Below are positions 1 through 8,753 of a DNA stretch of 59,663 nucleotides, piece by piece. Numbering within the stretch: the stretch's first letter is position 1; every line of letters starts with the position of its first letter. Source of the DNA: Planctomycetota bacterium (GTDB taxonomy: Bacteria > Planctomycetota > UBA11346); contig JACDEI010000032.1 of NCBI GenBank assembly GCA_013816485.1, positions 1 to 59,663 on the forward strand, in the 5' to 3' direction. The notes below the pieces were generated by a model. That model was not told the origin of the DNA and made no database searches. It worked only from the letters and a program-made list of their open reading frames with translations. The position numbers and the translations under genes were made by a program.

Positions 1-351
1 GATTTTCCCATGCAGGCCGCCCGCCCGAATAGCTGCCTTTGTCAAGTGGAAATCAATGGGAAGTAATACGCAACCGACTGCGTGGACAGAACTTGGCGGC
101 TAAGTTTACAGGCATTGCCTGGAGGGACGACGCAAGGTGCAGGGGACGTGAGTCCCCGATTTATGGATCGTCATTCCACGATCTTAGGCGTCGGCGTTGA
201 AACGCCGCCGAACCGGGCGTCGTCGCTTCGCGACTTCCAAATTTGATTGCGGCGTTACCAGGGGCTGAAGCCCCTGGCTGGCGTTACGCCGCCGCCATTG
301 GGGGCTTGGGAAGGCGTTCGGCGTTCGGCGTTCGGCGTTCGGCGTTCGGCC
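1..351. other. Gene-free edge region with hairpin and heptamer array
   Basis: No convincing coding sequence. It holds a perfect hairpin at 258-276 (CCAGGGGCT, loop GAA, GCCCCTGG) flanked by GGCGTTAC-like sequences, and ends in the heptamer array at 313-347. This is the downstream side of the beta-helix gene, so the hairpin could act as its terminator. Confidence 0.5.
313..347. repeat. Heptamer tandem repeat GGCGTTC x5
   Basis: Five perfect head-to-tail copies of GGCGTTC directly abut the stop codon of the beta-helix gene. The same heptamer recurs at 2643-2697, just upstream of the gene pair that this copy follows, so the two arrays bracket the pair. Confidence 0.9.
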
Positions 352-1560
352 TCACCGTTTCCGTAGCACGTACACATTGAACTCCCCAGGCGTCGGCACC
401 CGCACCACCCCATCTTTCACCGTCCCGTTCAGCACCGGTTCCTCATACATCTTCGTCGGATCATGCAGCACGAACGCATCACCGTCGGCCAACACCTTAC
501 CGATCGGAACCGCCGTCTCTTTTTCGCCAGACCAATTATAGACGATCACATGCGCCCGCCCCGCCTCATACGCATTCGGCAGCACGAATGACTCCGTCTT
601 CACGGGCTTCTCATTCTCTTTGAAGATCCACGTGCCCTCCTGTTTCACCGCCTGGTAGTTCTGCACCACCAGCGATCCACGGAAGATGCGGTTGGCGATG
701 AGTTCGCAGTCGACGTTGTGGGGCGCGTCGTAGCCGAGCTGCAGGTCGACTTTATAGAGGTGATTGCGGCGCACGCGGATGTTGTGGCTGGGTCGCCCGC
801 CGCCGATGAGGAAACGTCCGCTGCCGTAGGCGACGTTGTCCTCGCACACGTAGTTGTCGACGTCGGCATTTGTCGAGCCGTAGGCCTGGACGGTCTGCTG
901 GCCGTCGAGTTGGGCGCTGAGGATGCAGTTCGAGATCAGTTTGGTGCCGTCTTTGTTCTGGGTGTAGATACAATGGCCGTGTCCGCGATCGGTTCCGGGC
1001 CAGCCGTTGCCGTAGATCACGCAGCCGTAGAGATCCGAATCGATCGACTGCTTCCACCAGCTCACACCCTGACGGCAGTCGTGGATGACCAGGTTGATGA
1101 ATTTGCAGTTCCTACCGCCGTAGACGTGCAGGCCACCCCACGGCCGCTTGAACTCCGGTGGATGTGTGCCTGGCGACTGCGGCATGGTTGGCTGTGGTTC
1201 CGACACCATCAGTTCGAGATCGCGGATCCACACGAACGCGGAGGGATCCTCGACTTTCAGTCCACCATCGATGGTGACGCGCTGGCCGAGCTCGCCACGC
1301 ACCTGGATGGTGTTCGCTGCATTGCCGACCAGCTTCACGACGAACTGTTCGTCTGGACGTCGCTGGTACGTTCCGGCCAGCAGCCACAGCGTATCACCGG
1401 GAGCGATCTGCTGCGTGCCAGCGAGGGCCGAGGCGATGTCCCAGGGCGAGTCCTTCGTCCCGGCATGGTCGGCCTTGCCGGTCGGTGCGACGAAGTGGTC
1501 CGCTGCCGTCAGGATGACCGGTGTTGCGATGGCCAAGAAGGCGATGAGGAGATGGCGCAT
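352..1560 (-). CDS. Secreted right-handed parallel beta-helix protein
   Basis: 402 residues from the ATG at 1560, which begins a signal peptide (MRHLLIAFLAIATP, cut probably after LTA). An in-frame extension upstream is Arg-rich and unlike a protein start, so it was rejected. The mature part begins with a VAPTGKADHAGTKDSPW segment, the usual opening of secreted beta-helix proteins that list repeats after a 'DSP' turn. It continues through Asn/Gly-rich coils (residues about 150-320), with many NxI/NxV steps typical of stacked helix rungs. Such proteins are often polysaccharide lyases or carbohydrate-binding proteins, but I recognise no catalytic triad. It lies 64 bp downstream of the sugar isomerase-like gene on the same strand, probably in one operon, which suggests a carbohydrate role. 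Confidence 0.75.
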   Translation of the reverse strand: MRHLLIAFLAIATPVILTAADHFVAPTGKADHAGTKDSPWDIASALAGTQQIAPGDTLWLLAGTYQRRPDEQFVVKLVGNAANTIQVRGELGQRVTIDGGLKVEDPSAFVWIRDLELMVSEPQPTMPQSPGTHPPEFKRPWGGLHVYGGRNCKFINLVIHDCRQGVSWWKQSIDSDLYGCVIYGNGWPGTDRGHGHCIYTQNKDGTKLISNCILSAQLDGQQTVQAYGSTNADVDNYVCEDNVAYGSGRFLIGGGRPSHNIRVRRNHLYKVDLQLGYDAPHNVDCELIANRIFRGSLVVQNYQAVKQEGTWIFKENEKPVKTESFVLPNAYEAGRAHVIVYNWSGEKETAVPIGKVLADGDAFVLHDPTKMYEEPVLNGTVKDGVVRVPTPGEFNVYVLRKR

Positions 1561-1624
1561 GCATCCTGTACCGATTGATAGGCGGACGGTTGTCGACCAA
1601 TCCGGTGCCATGTCCGCAGCAGGC

Positions 1625-2587
1625 TCAGCGCGCTGCGGTCTTCGCCACACATCCATCGATGTAGGATCGTGCCTTTGCCAAGACTGCGCGGATCTCGGGG
1701 ATCGTCGGCAGGATCGGTTGGCCACGCGGGGTCGGGTGCATGAAAAGTTCAACCCAGCCAGTGAAATGCACGTCGCGCAAGGCCTGGATAAGCGGTTGGT
1801 AATCGAGTCCGCCGCCGAAGCCGGGCAGTTGCTGGAGTTCGATTTCCTTCGCCATCAAACGATACCGCGCGGGAGATTCCTCCTGGAAATAGACGTGCGG
1901 CAGGTGGGCGGCTCCTAGGTCGCGGATGAGGCTCGGGATCTGATCGGCCCAGCGAAACAGTTGGTGGGGCGCGAACGAGACACCGAGGTGGGGCGAGCGG
2001 TTGAACTCGGCGAAATAACGTAGTGAGTCGGGATGGCAGAGAATCTGGCCGGTGTGGTTTTCGAGCGCGAGCGTCACGTCGAGTTCCGCGGCTCTGGCGA
2101 GATGCGGCGCGAGATCGTCGAGCAGGTGTCTGATCACGGCCTTCGCCTCGTCGCCCGACGGTTCCGGTTGTCCCTTCGCCACACTGCGACTGCCGGTGAC
2201 GATGAGTGAGCCGCCGTGACGCTTCACCCAGGCCATCTCTTCCTGCTGCTTGGTCGGGCCGCCGGGATACTTGGTGCTGCACCCCAGGCGCACGCCGTGG
2301 TGTTTGAGCAACGCGGCGAAGGCTTCGTCGCCCAGCGTGGTCGCCTGCTCACGCTGAGTGCCGTGAACCTTGCACCACACGTCGAGCGCATCGCAGCCCG
2401 TCGCCGCGACCTCCGGCAGAATCTCCGCGAGCGGCAGGTCGCCGTAGAGCGCCGAGGCGAGCAGATGGCGCATACGAAATGGCGCAGGCTGATCGTCAGC
2501 GCGCGCCACCGCAGGTCCGCAGGCAGGTGCGCATACGGCGGCAGCGGTGAGGGCGGTATGCTGCAGCAACTGGCGGCGGGTGATCAT
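1625..2587 (-). CDS. Tat-exported sugar phosphate isomerase/epimerase-like (AP endonuclease 2 / xylose isomerase-like TIM barrel) protein
   Basis: 320 residues. The start at 2587 gives a twin-arginine leader (MITRRQLLQHTALTAAAV). A far longer open frame upstream is only antisense to the kinase gene. The body reads as a xylose-isomerase-like TIM barrel: an opening strand with CDALDVW, an LGCSTKYPGG loop, a LALENHTGQ motif with the metal-binding Glu, LGVSFAPHQLF, and near the end LDYQPLIQALRDVHFTGWVELFMHP, where the Glu after WV is the typical last ligand. In PVC bacteria these exported TIM barrels are common and usually of unknown substrate. The beta-helix gene follows 64 bp downstream. Confidence 0.8.
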   Translation of the reverse strand: MITRRQLLQHTALTAAAVCAPACGPAVARADDQPAPFRMRHLLASALYGDLPLAEILPEVAATGCDALDVWCKVHGTQREQATTLGDEAFAALLKHHGVRLGCSTKYPGGPTKQQEEMAWVKRHGGSLIVTGSRSVAKGQPEPSGDEAKAVIRHLLDDLAPHLARAAELDVTLALENHTGQILCHPDSLRYFAEFNRSPHLGVSFAPHQLFRWADQIPSLIRDLGAAHLPHVYFQEESPARYRLMAKEIELQQLPGFGGGLDYQPLIQALRDVHFTGWVELFMHPTPRGQPILPTIPEIRAVLAKARSYIDGCVAKTAAR

Positions 2588-2642
2588 GGCGCGATGGCCA
2601 GGATGTAATCGCGGGGAGTTGCTGCTAGTGGAGTGCTGTTCT

Positions 2643-2697
2643 GCATTCGGCGCTCGGCGTTCGGCGTTCGGCGTTCGGCGTTCGGCGTTCGGCGCCC
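2643..2697. repeat. Heptamer tandem repeat (GCGTTCG) about 8 units
   Basis: Units are GCATTCG, GCGCTCG, then perfect GCGTTCG copies and a degenerate end. It is the same repeat as at 313-347, placed in the divergent gap between the isomerase-like gene and the FHA-kinase gene. Confidence 0.9.
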
Positions 2698-2788
2698 AGT
2701 CCGGTAACCTCGGCGTACCCACTTCGCTGTCCATCATTGCCAGCCCAGCCCCCTGGTAGGATTCGTCAGACCCGTAGCATCCCCGTCC

Positions 2789-5500
2789 ATGCCCAGACTG
2801 ATCTATGATGGTAAGGAGTTCCCACTGGCGGCAGGTGCCGAGCTGGTGATCGGACGCCATCGCGACAACGCCATCCCGATCGCCGATGGCAAGGCCAGCC
2901 GCAAAAACTGCCGGGTGTTCACCAAACCCGATCAGACGGTGTGGGTTGAAGATCTTGAATCGGCCAATGGCACGGCGGTCAACGACGAGGAGATCTTCTC
3001 GCCGCGCCAGCTGACCGACGGTGACCAGATCGTCATCGGCAAGACCAAGATCCGTTTCCTGGGCGACACGGTCGAGACCACGCCAGCCAATGGCATGACG
3101 GTGATCCAGGCCGATCCCAAGGAACTGCTCAATCGCCTGGTCGGTGGCTGCCGCCTGACCTCGGTGATCGGCTCGGCGCACTCGGGTACGGTCTACCGCG
3201 CCAAACAGCTCAGCCTGGGGCGCGAGGTGGCGGTCAAGATCTTCAAGTCGGAGATGCTCAAGCGCGATCCCGGTTTCGCTGAACGTTTCCTGACCGAGGC
3301 CCGTCGCGCCGGCAGCATCACCCATCCCAACGTGGTGCAGATCCACGAATGTGGCCATGACGACGGCCTGCTGTGGTACAGCATGGAACTGGTGGAAGGC
3401 GACACACTCGAAGACCTGGTCACGCGTGATGGCCAACTTGATCCGATGTTGGCGCTGGTGATCGCCGAGCAGGCCGCCCATGCACTGCAGGCGGCGCATG
3501 CCAAGGACGTCATGCACGGCGATGTGAATCCGGGCAATCTGATGCTGGCGGGCGAAGGCAAACTCAAGCTGCTCGATCTTGGCTTGGTGCGCGTGCTCAA
3601 CTCCGGGCGCAATTCCGCCGGAAAAAAACGGGTCATCGGCAATCCTTGGTACATGAGCCCGGAACGCGCCAAGGGCGTGGACGGCGATGCGCGCAGCGAC
3701 ATCTACAGTTTGGGGTGCGTGCTCTTCCACCTGCTGACCGGCGAACCGCCGTTCGATGCGGAAAGTCCGAAGGAAATCCTGAAGGCGCATTTGGAGCGGC
3801 CGATTCCCAACGCCGCCGATGTGGTGCCCGGACTGCCGAAGAAGATCGACGAGCTGTTGCACAGCATGTTGTCGAAGAATCCCGCGTGGCGTTATAACAC
3901 CATCGACGAAGTGCTGGCCGATCTGCGCGCCGCACGCGAAGCCGTGGCGAAGAATCCGCCCAAGGCCAAGAACGGTTCATCCGCGAACGGCGCGGGCGCG
4001 GGCGAGCATGCATCGCAGGCGGCGGTCAATCTCGAACGTTCGCAGGTGCGCGGTGAACGCGCACAGCAGCGCAGCATCCGTAATCTGGCGGTCCTGATCC
4101 TGCTGGTGGTGATTCTGGGCATCGCCTATTCCTTCAGCGGCATCTCGTTCAGCAAACTGGTGGCCAACGTCAACAACCACAAGGCCGGCACCACCGCCGA
4201 TCCGTTTGTTGATCCGACGCCGACCGCGACGTCGACCGTGACGCCAGCCGCGACGCCAGTCACCAGGCCGACGCCGATACCGGGCGAGCAACCAACCACC
4301 CCGGCAGGTAATCCCGCTGCTGAACGTTGGAAGTCCGCCCAGGTCGAGATCGATGCGTTGGTCAAACAGGGCGACTGGGGTGCTGCCGAATTGCGCTTGG
4401 CGCGGGTGGCGGAGGAAATCAAGGGCATGCCCACCGGCGCGGCCTTCGCTCAGGGTGTACGCCTGAAAGGCGAACAGCTCCGGCTCGACGGCGAAGCGTG
4501 GTACCGCGCGCAGATTGCAGCGCTGCCCGAGGCTACCACTGCGGCCAACGTCGCACCGCGTCTGGCGCGACTGGGCGCGTTGCGCGACCGCGCACTGGCG
4601 CTCAACCGCGGTGACGCCGAGACGCGTTACCAGGAACTGGTCACGCGTCTCGATCAGCAGTTGCGCGCCGCCCGCCGTCAGGCCCGCCAAGCGATCGAAG
4701 CGGGTAAGCCCGAATCGCTGCCGACCATCGCGCAGCAGCTCGCACCTTGGTTCACCGGTACGCCGCTGGCTGGCGTCCACCGCCAGTTCAGCGCGCTCGC
4801 CAGCGAAGCCGCCGCAGCCAAACCGCTGTGGCGCGCCGACTGGTCGGCGACGCGCGAAGGCCTGCTCGCCGCCAAGGGCGAAGCGGCGCTCGCCGCTGGC
4901 GCAGTCCTGCTGCTGGTCAGCGACGCCGAGTCCGCGCGCACGGTGCTGATGGGTGAAGCCGCCCTTAGTCAAGGCACGCTGGTACGTCGTCGTGAGGCGT
5001 TGTTCGGCCGCGAGGCCGCGATCCTGTCGTTCAGCGATCTCGGCGATCTGCAATTCATCGAGACGCTCCAGGGCGACGTGCGCCTGGAAAACAACGCCCT
5101 GACCAGCGTCGGCACCGAAGCCTGTGGCTTGGCCATCACCGTGCCGGTCGGGGGCGCCAACTGGAACGCCGGGATGACGTTGACCCTCGGCAAAGGCGCC
5201 GGCCAGGTAGTGATCAGTTGCGTCAAGGCCGACAGCGCGGAGTTCTCGCTCCGCGTCGAAAGCGATAAGCTGGTGGTGAAGGTGCATTCCGCCGTCGGCT
5301 GGGAGAATACCCAACCGCAGCGTCCCGCCGGCCCGCTCAAGATCCGCCTGGTCTGCCGCGCGAACACGCTCCAGGTTTTGGTGAACAATCAGGTGGTGAG
5401 CGAGACCAAGCAGGCGCGGATTCCGGCCGGCAGCCAGCTGCGCCTAGAAGCGGCGGATGTTGCGTGGGTGTTGGATGAGGTGCAGGTGGTGGGAGAATAA
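2789..5500 (+). CDS. FHA domain-Ser/Thr protein kinase with membrane anchor
   Basis: 903 residues. Residues 1-95 form an FHA domain: IGRHRDNAIPI, SRKNCRV (Asn where His is usual) and ESANGT, a phosphothreonine reader. Residues about 120-385 form a Hanks-type kinase: glycine loop GSAHSGTVY, Lys150 in VAVKIF, Glu170, catalytic loop HGDVNPGN (Asp245, Asn250), DLG at 263-265 and YMSPER. The catalytic loop has HGD where most kinases have HRD. One membrane helix lies at about 430-452. It is followed by a Thr/Pro-rich linker, a helical stretch, and a C-terminal beta-sandwich-like domain that resembles LamG/concanavalin folds (residues about 750-900). The arrangement suggests a receptor kinase sensing outside the cytoplasm. 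FHA at the kinase's own N terminus suggests recognition of its own or a partner's phosphosites. Confidence 0.9.
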   Translation: MPRLIYDGKEFPLAAGAELVIGRHRDNAIPIADGKASRKNCRVFTKPDQTVWVEDLESANGTAVNDEEIFSPRQLTDGDQIVIGKTKIRFLGDTVETTPANGMTVIQADPKELLNRLVGGCRLTSVIGSAHSGTVYRAKQLSLGREVAVKIFKSEMLKRDPGFAERFLTEARRAGSITHPNVVQIHECGHDDGLLWYSMELVEGDTLEDLVTRDGQLDPMLALVIAEQAAHALQAAHAKDVMHGDVNPGNLMLAGEGKLKLLDLGLVRVLNSGRNSAGKKRVIGNPWYMSPERAKGVDGDARSDIYSLGCVLFHLLTGEPPFDAESPKEILKAHLERPIPNAADVVPGLPKKIDELLHSMLSKNPAWRYNTIDEVLADLRAAREAVAKNPPKAKNGSSANGAGAGEHASQAAVNLERSQVRGERAQQRSIRNLAVLILLVVILGIAYSFSGISFSKLVANVNNHKAGTTADPFVDPTPTATSTVTPAATPVTRPTPIPGEQPTTPAGNPAAERWKSAQVEIDALVKQGDWGAAELRLARVAEEIKGMPTGAAFAQGVRLKGEQLRLDGEAWYRAQIAALPEATTAANVAPRLARLGALRDRALALNRGDAETRYQELVTRLDQQLRAARRQARQAIEAGKPESLPTIAQQLAPWFTGTPLAGVHRQFSALASEAAAAKPLWRADWSATREGLLAAKGEAALAAGAVLLLVSDAESARTVLMGEAALSQGTLVRRREALFGREAAILSFSDLGDLQFIETLQGDVRLENNALTSVGTEACGLAITVPVGGANWNAGMTLTLGKGAGQVVISCVKADSAEFSLRVESDKLVVKVHSAVGWENTQPQRPAGPLKIRLVCRANTLQVLVNNQVVSETKQARIPAGSQLRLEAADVAWVLDEVQVVGE

Positions 5501-5506
5501 TCGCAT

Positions 5507-5534
5507 GCAGAATGCAGAATGCAGAATGGAGAAT
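5507..5534. repeat. Heptamer tandem repeat GCAGAAT x4
   Basis: Three perfect GCAGAAT units and one GGAGAAT begin 6 bp after the FHA-kinase stop codon. The unit sequence differs from the GGCGTTC arrays but the 7-nt period is the same. Confidence 0.85.
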
Positions 5535-5602
5535 GTTTTGCTGCTCCAGCGCGGGGTGAACGGTTGGTCGTCCGCTGATTTTTCAGCCGAAAGTTTTTCT
5601 CC

Positions 5603-5789
5603 GCCCCAGCGGGGCGGCCTGGAAATAGCCCAGCACTTTAGTGCTGGGACAATGGTTCATGGTATCGGTCCAGTCCCGGAGGGACGGCTGAGATCCAGCG
5701 GTTCAGCCGTCCCTCCGGGACTGGGTCGAGTCATGGGCGCATCCCCGGCACTGAAGTGCCGGGCTATTTCCAGGCCGTCCCTGCGGGAC
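5603..5789. repeat. Nested long palindromic intergenic element
   Basis: Two hairpins are nested. The outer arms are GGCCTGGAAATAGCCC near 5610 and GGGCTATTTCCAGGCC near 5758-5773. Just inside them lie CAGCACTTTAGTGCTG and CCGGCACTGAAGTGCCGG. The inner pair is CAGTCCCGGAGGGACGGCTG and CAGCCGTCCCTCCGGGACTG around 5672-5722. The whole can fold as one cruciform-like structure. It lies between two co-directional genes, the FHA-kinase and pdxA, and could also end transcription of the former. Confidence 0.8.
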
Positions 5790-5829
5790 GTCTTGGAAAA
5801 CCGTACCTCTGTTCGGGTGTGCTGAGGGA

Positions 5830-6840
5830 ATGGTTCCGGTGTCTAAAAAGCCTCGCAGCTCGCACCTCGCACCTCGCGCGCGTCGAGCATCGGCGTCGAC
5901 GGAGTTGCCGGTCATCGCCATCACCATCGGCGATCCCGCCGGCATCGGCCCCGAGATCGCGCTCAGGGCTGGCGTCGATCGCGCGGTGCTGAAGCTCTGC
6001 AAGCCGGTGCTGATCGGCAGCCGTGCGTTGCTGGCGCGGGTCGCACGCACATTGAAGCTGCGCGTGCCCAAGGACGTGTTCGATCCGACGTCGGAGTTCG
6101 CCGCCGCTGACGTAACCCCAGGAACCGTGCAGGCCGCCAACGGCGCTGCCGCGGCCCGTTGGGTCGATGCCGCCATAGCCGGTTGCCGCGACGGTCGTTT
6201 CGCCGCGATGGTCACGTGCCCGCTCAACAAGGAGGCCCTCGCTGCCGGCGGCGTGCCGTTCCCTGGGCACACCGAACTGCTCGCGCACCGCTGTGGTGTC
6301 AGCGGCGAGATCATGCTGATGTATGATCGGAAGATCGCGGTCGCGCTGGTCACCGTGCATCAGGCGTACACCTCGGTACCTGGTTCGCTCAGTGTCGAAC
6401 GTATAGTCCATACCGGCGAACTGCTGGCCCAGGCACTGCGTCGTCTGCGTAAGGGCGAGCCGCGTATCGCTGTGCTCGGCCTCAATCCGCATGCAGGCGA
6501 ACACGGTCTCTTTGGTAACGAGGAATCACGATTCGTGGTGCCCGCGGTGGAAGAACTCCGCCGTCGCGGCGTCCTCTGCGATGGCCCGCTGCCGCCGGAC
6601 ACCGCCTTCGCGCCGATGAATCGCAAGAAGTACGCCGGCCACGTGTGCCTCTACCACGACCAGGGCCTGATTCCGTTCAAGGCGTTGGCGTTCGATGATG
6701 GCGTGAACGTGACCTTGGGTTTGCCGATCGTGCGCACCTCGGTCGACCACGGCACCGCATTCGACATCGCGTGGCAGGGGAAGGCGACGCATCGGAGTTT
6801 GGTGTCGGCCTTGATGTTGGCGGTGACACTTTCGACTTAG
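5830..6840 (+). CDS. pdxA: 4-hydroxythreonine-4-phosphate dehydrogenase PdxA
   Basis: 336 residues, normal length for the family. It oxidises 4-phosphohydroxy-L-threonine with NAD and decarboxylates it in the DXP-dependent pyridoxal phosphate pathway. Diagnostic motifs are ITIGDPAGIGPE near the N terminus, CPLNKEAL, GHTELLAHRCG with a metal-ligand His, GLNPHAGEHGLFG, and LYHDQGLIPFKAL followed by VNVTLGLPIVRTSVDHGTA. The first 25 residues are not family-like and come from a region of CTCGCAC heptamers (5851-5878). A TTG at 5905, just before the conserved PVIAITIG segment, is an alternative start. No other pyridoxine genes are nearby. Confidence 0.95.
   Translation: MVPVSKKPRSSHLAPRARRASASTELPVIAITIGDPAGIGPEIALRAGVDRAVLKLCKPVLIGSRALLARVARTLKLRVPKDVFDPTSEFAAADVTPGTVQAANGAAAARWVDAAIAGCRDGRFAAMVTCPLNKEALAAGGVPFPGHTELLAHRCGVSGEIMLMYDRKIAVALVTVHQAYTSVPGSLSVERIVHTGELLAQALRRLRKGEPRIAVLGLNPHAGEHGLFGNEESRFVVPAVEELRRRGVLCDGPLPPDTAFAPMNRKKYAGHVCLYHDQGLIPFKALAFDDGVNVTLGLPIVRTSVDHGTAFDIAWQGKATHRSLVSALMLAVTLST
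5851..5878. repeat. Heptamer tandem repeat CCTCGCA x4 at the pdxA start
   Basis: Units CCTCGCA, GCTCGCA, CCTCGCA, CCTCGCG. They lie inside the annotated 5' end of pdxA, upstream of the conserved part of the protein. Either they are translated as an RSSHLAPRA-type leader, or the true start is further in. The unit is the reverse complement of the GTGCGAG array at 50564. Confidence 0.75.
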
Positions 6841-6858
6841 CTCAAACCGGAGGATCAT

Positions 6859-7521
6859 ATGAGGTCTTTATCATCAAGGTGGCTAGCAAGACTGAGCTTC
6901 ATGCTTTCCCTGTCACATGTATTGTATGGCGGAGAGGTGCGGGTGACGGCTATTGATCCCCCCAAGGCATCAGCAGCAGCGACAGCGATGCGTGGCCTAT
7001 TTGCGTGCGTTTCCTTTGAGGAGGACATCATCGGATATAGGACTTGGGAAGACGCCAAGGAGAAGAAGGCAATAGGGGATAAAGACAGGGTAATCACGCG
7101 TGGCACTGCTTTAGGCGTGTGTTTGATGAAGTTGCCAATTCCCCCTGATGGGCTTATTTTTGTGCATTACCTTGGGCGAGACGAGTGGTATGGAGTCAAT
7201 TTATATGTCGGATCGAAGAGCGCGAAGATTAACCCGAGTGTCGCGTTCATGGATTTGGATAGAATCAGAACATTCTTGAAGTCCAATCAAGTGCCCGAAT
7301 CCATGCTTCAGGACGATCTAATCAGCGATCAAGGGCTTGTGAACTTTGCGATGAAGAATCTCAATGAGAGATTCGGGGAAGTTTTTGGATCGGTGCTGGG
7401 AGCTCATCTTCTGAAAAATGAAAAACTTCCATTGGTCAACGTGTCGGTAATGGATGAAAGAACGAGGCCACAGGACGTTTCGGAACTAGTGTTAGGGATC
7501 CTATCAGGTGACCTGAAATGA
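6859..7521 (+). CDS. Predicted secreted protein of unknown function, lower GC
   Basis: 220 residues. The ATG at 6859 has a good GGAGG ribosome site 7 bp upstream, and the first 25 residues read as a signal peptide ending near LYGGE. I recognise no family. The mature part is mixed alpha/beta, with segments such as VHYLGRDEWYGVNLYVG and LVNFAMKNLNERFGEVFG. Codon use is visibly more AT-rich than in pdxA or the AraC gene, which suggests later acquisition. It starts 18 bp after the pdxA stop, so it could be read through from pdxA, although the functions look unrelated. Confidence 0.65.
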   Translation: MRSLSSRWLARLSFMLSLSHVLYGGEVRVTAIDPPKASAAATAMRGLFACVSFEEDIIGYRTWEDAKEKKAIGDKDRVITRGTALGVCLMKLPIPPDGLIFVHYLGRDEWYGVNLYVGSKSAKINPSVAFMDLDRIRTFLKSNQVPESMLQDDLISDQGLVNFAMKNLNERFGEVFGSVLGAHLLKNEKLPLVNVSVMDERTRPQDVSELVLGILSGDLK

Positions 7522-7554
7522 CTTCGTTGAAATAAAATGTACCGAGAACGACTA

Positions 7555-8684
7555 TTATATGATTGAGTTGATGACGTTCGCCGCCTTCACCCCTGTCAAC
7601 TTCTGGTCCAACCCCTGCGTCCGCACACTAAACCGTGCATGATCGATCCCCATCAGATGCAGGATGGTCGCATGCAGATCCCGCACATGCACCGGATCCT
7701 GCACCGCGTTGAAACCGAAATCATCGGTCGCGCCGTGGGTGATGCCGGGTTTCACGCCGCCGCCGGCCATCCGGGTGGTGAAGGCCTTGGGGTGGTGATC
7801 GCGTCCGGCTTCCGGACTGCCCCAGGTGCCTTGGCCGACCGGGCTGCGGCCGAACTCGCCGCCCCACACCACCAGCGTGTCGTCGAGCAGGCCGCGGCGT
7901 TTGAGGTCGGTGATCAGCGCGGCGGTCGCCTGGTCGGTGTCGCGGCAGCGCGCAGTACACCAACTGGGCAGACGGCTGTGGTGGTCCCAGTCGGGATGGA
8001 CGAGCTGCACCGTGCGCACGTCACGTTCCATCAAGCGTCGGGCGAGGATGCAGTTGGCGGCGTAGCTGCCTGGGGGGCGTGAATCCGGGTCGTAGAGTTG
8101 GAAGACCTCGTCGGGTTCGTCGCTGAGGTCGGTGAGGTGAGGGTGAACGACAGTCGGCGTAGTTGTGCATGGCGCGCGGCGGGCTTCGCGGGGGAGAGTT
8201 TCTCCTGCGCTAGGCGTGTACGGATGAAGGCGTCGATGGGCGAGGTGGTGTCGGCGAGCGCTGGGACACCAGGACGCACCGGCGGTACGAACGCCCAGTG
8301 GCGACCCCACGGTGCGCCGGCGGCGATCCAGCGTTTCAGCAGATCGACCTGCTGCGGTTTCAGCGGCTGACGATGGGCGTCTGCTGGCGGCATCAGCTCG
8401 TCAGGATCGCTGGTGGTGAGGCGTTCCAGCAACGTGCCGCGGGTCACGTCACCGGCGACGATTGCTGGCCGGCCTTTGGTGCCGGCCAGCGCCGCATCGC
8501 GCAGGTCGAGGCGCAGCTTGGCCTTGCGGTGGCCCTCGTCGGGGCCGTGGCAGGCGAAGCAGTTGTCGGATAACAGCGGCAGGATCTCGCGGGCGAAATC
8601 CGGCGTATCAGCGCCGGACAGGCTCCCGGCCAGCAGGAGGGCCAGCAGGATCGATGGACTCAGGTGGGGAGATGACGCAACCAT
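7555..8684 (-). pseudogene. Deletion-fusion remnant: 5' part of a PSCyt1/PSCyt2 (DUF1549) gene joined to 3' part of a DUF1501 gene
   Basis: From the ATG at 8684 the frame encodes a signal peptide and a planctomycete cytochrome C domain (haem motif CFACH, then LRLDLRD and MPPADAHRQPL). The start of a PSCyt2/DUF1549 domain follows (SPIDAFIRTRLAQEKLSP, then RRLSF). At about 8133-8145 the homology jumps, out of frame, to the C-terminal half of a DUF1501 protein: LSDEPDEVFQLYDPDSRPPGSY, WDHH, GGEFGRSP, MAGGGVKPG, and an end at 7555. In Planctomycetota a DUF1549/DUF1553 gene is usually followed directly by a DUF1501 gene. A deletion of roughly 2.5-3 kb that removed the 3' part of the first and the 5' part of the second explains this exactly. 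Neither half can be a functional protein. Confidence 0.85.
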
Positions 8685-8753
8685 GCAGCCCAGCATAGCG
8701 GGCCGCGGAATTGGGGAGGGAGCAAACGGCGGAGCAAGTTGTACTATCCGACC

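Noticed and set aside
313..2697. CRISPR array from regular short repeats
   Set aside because: Units are 7 bp, contiguous and without spacers; no cas genes are present.
1625..3862. 745-codon minus-strand open frame
   Set aside because: Its first two-thirds is antisense to the FHA-kinase gene and the heptamer array; only the part from 2587 has protein homology and a Tat leader.
3977..5314. 445-codon minus-strand frame
   Set aside because: Antisense to the FHA-kinase gene; high-GC third-position effect, no start signals or family motifs.
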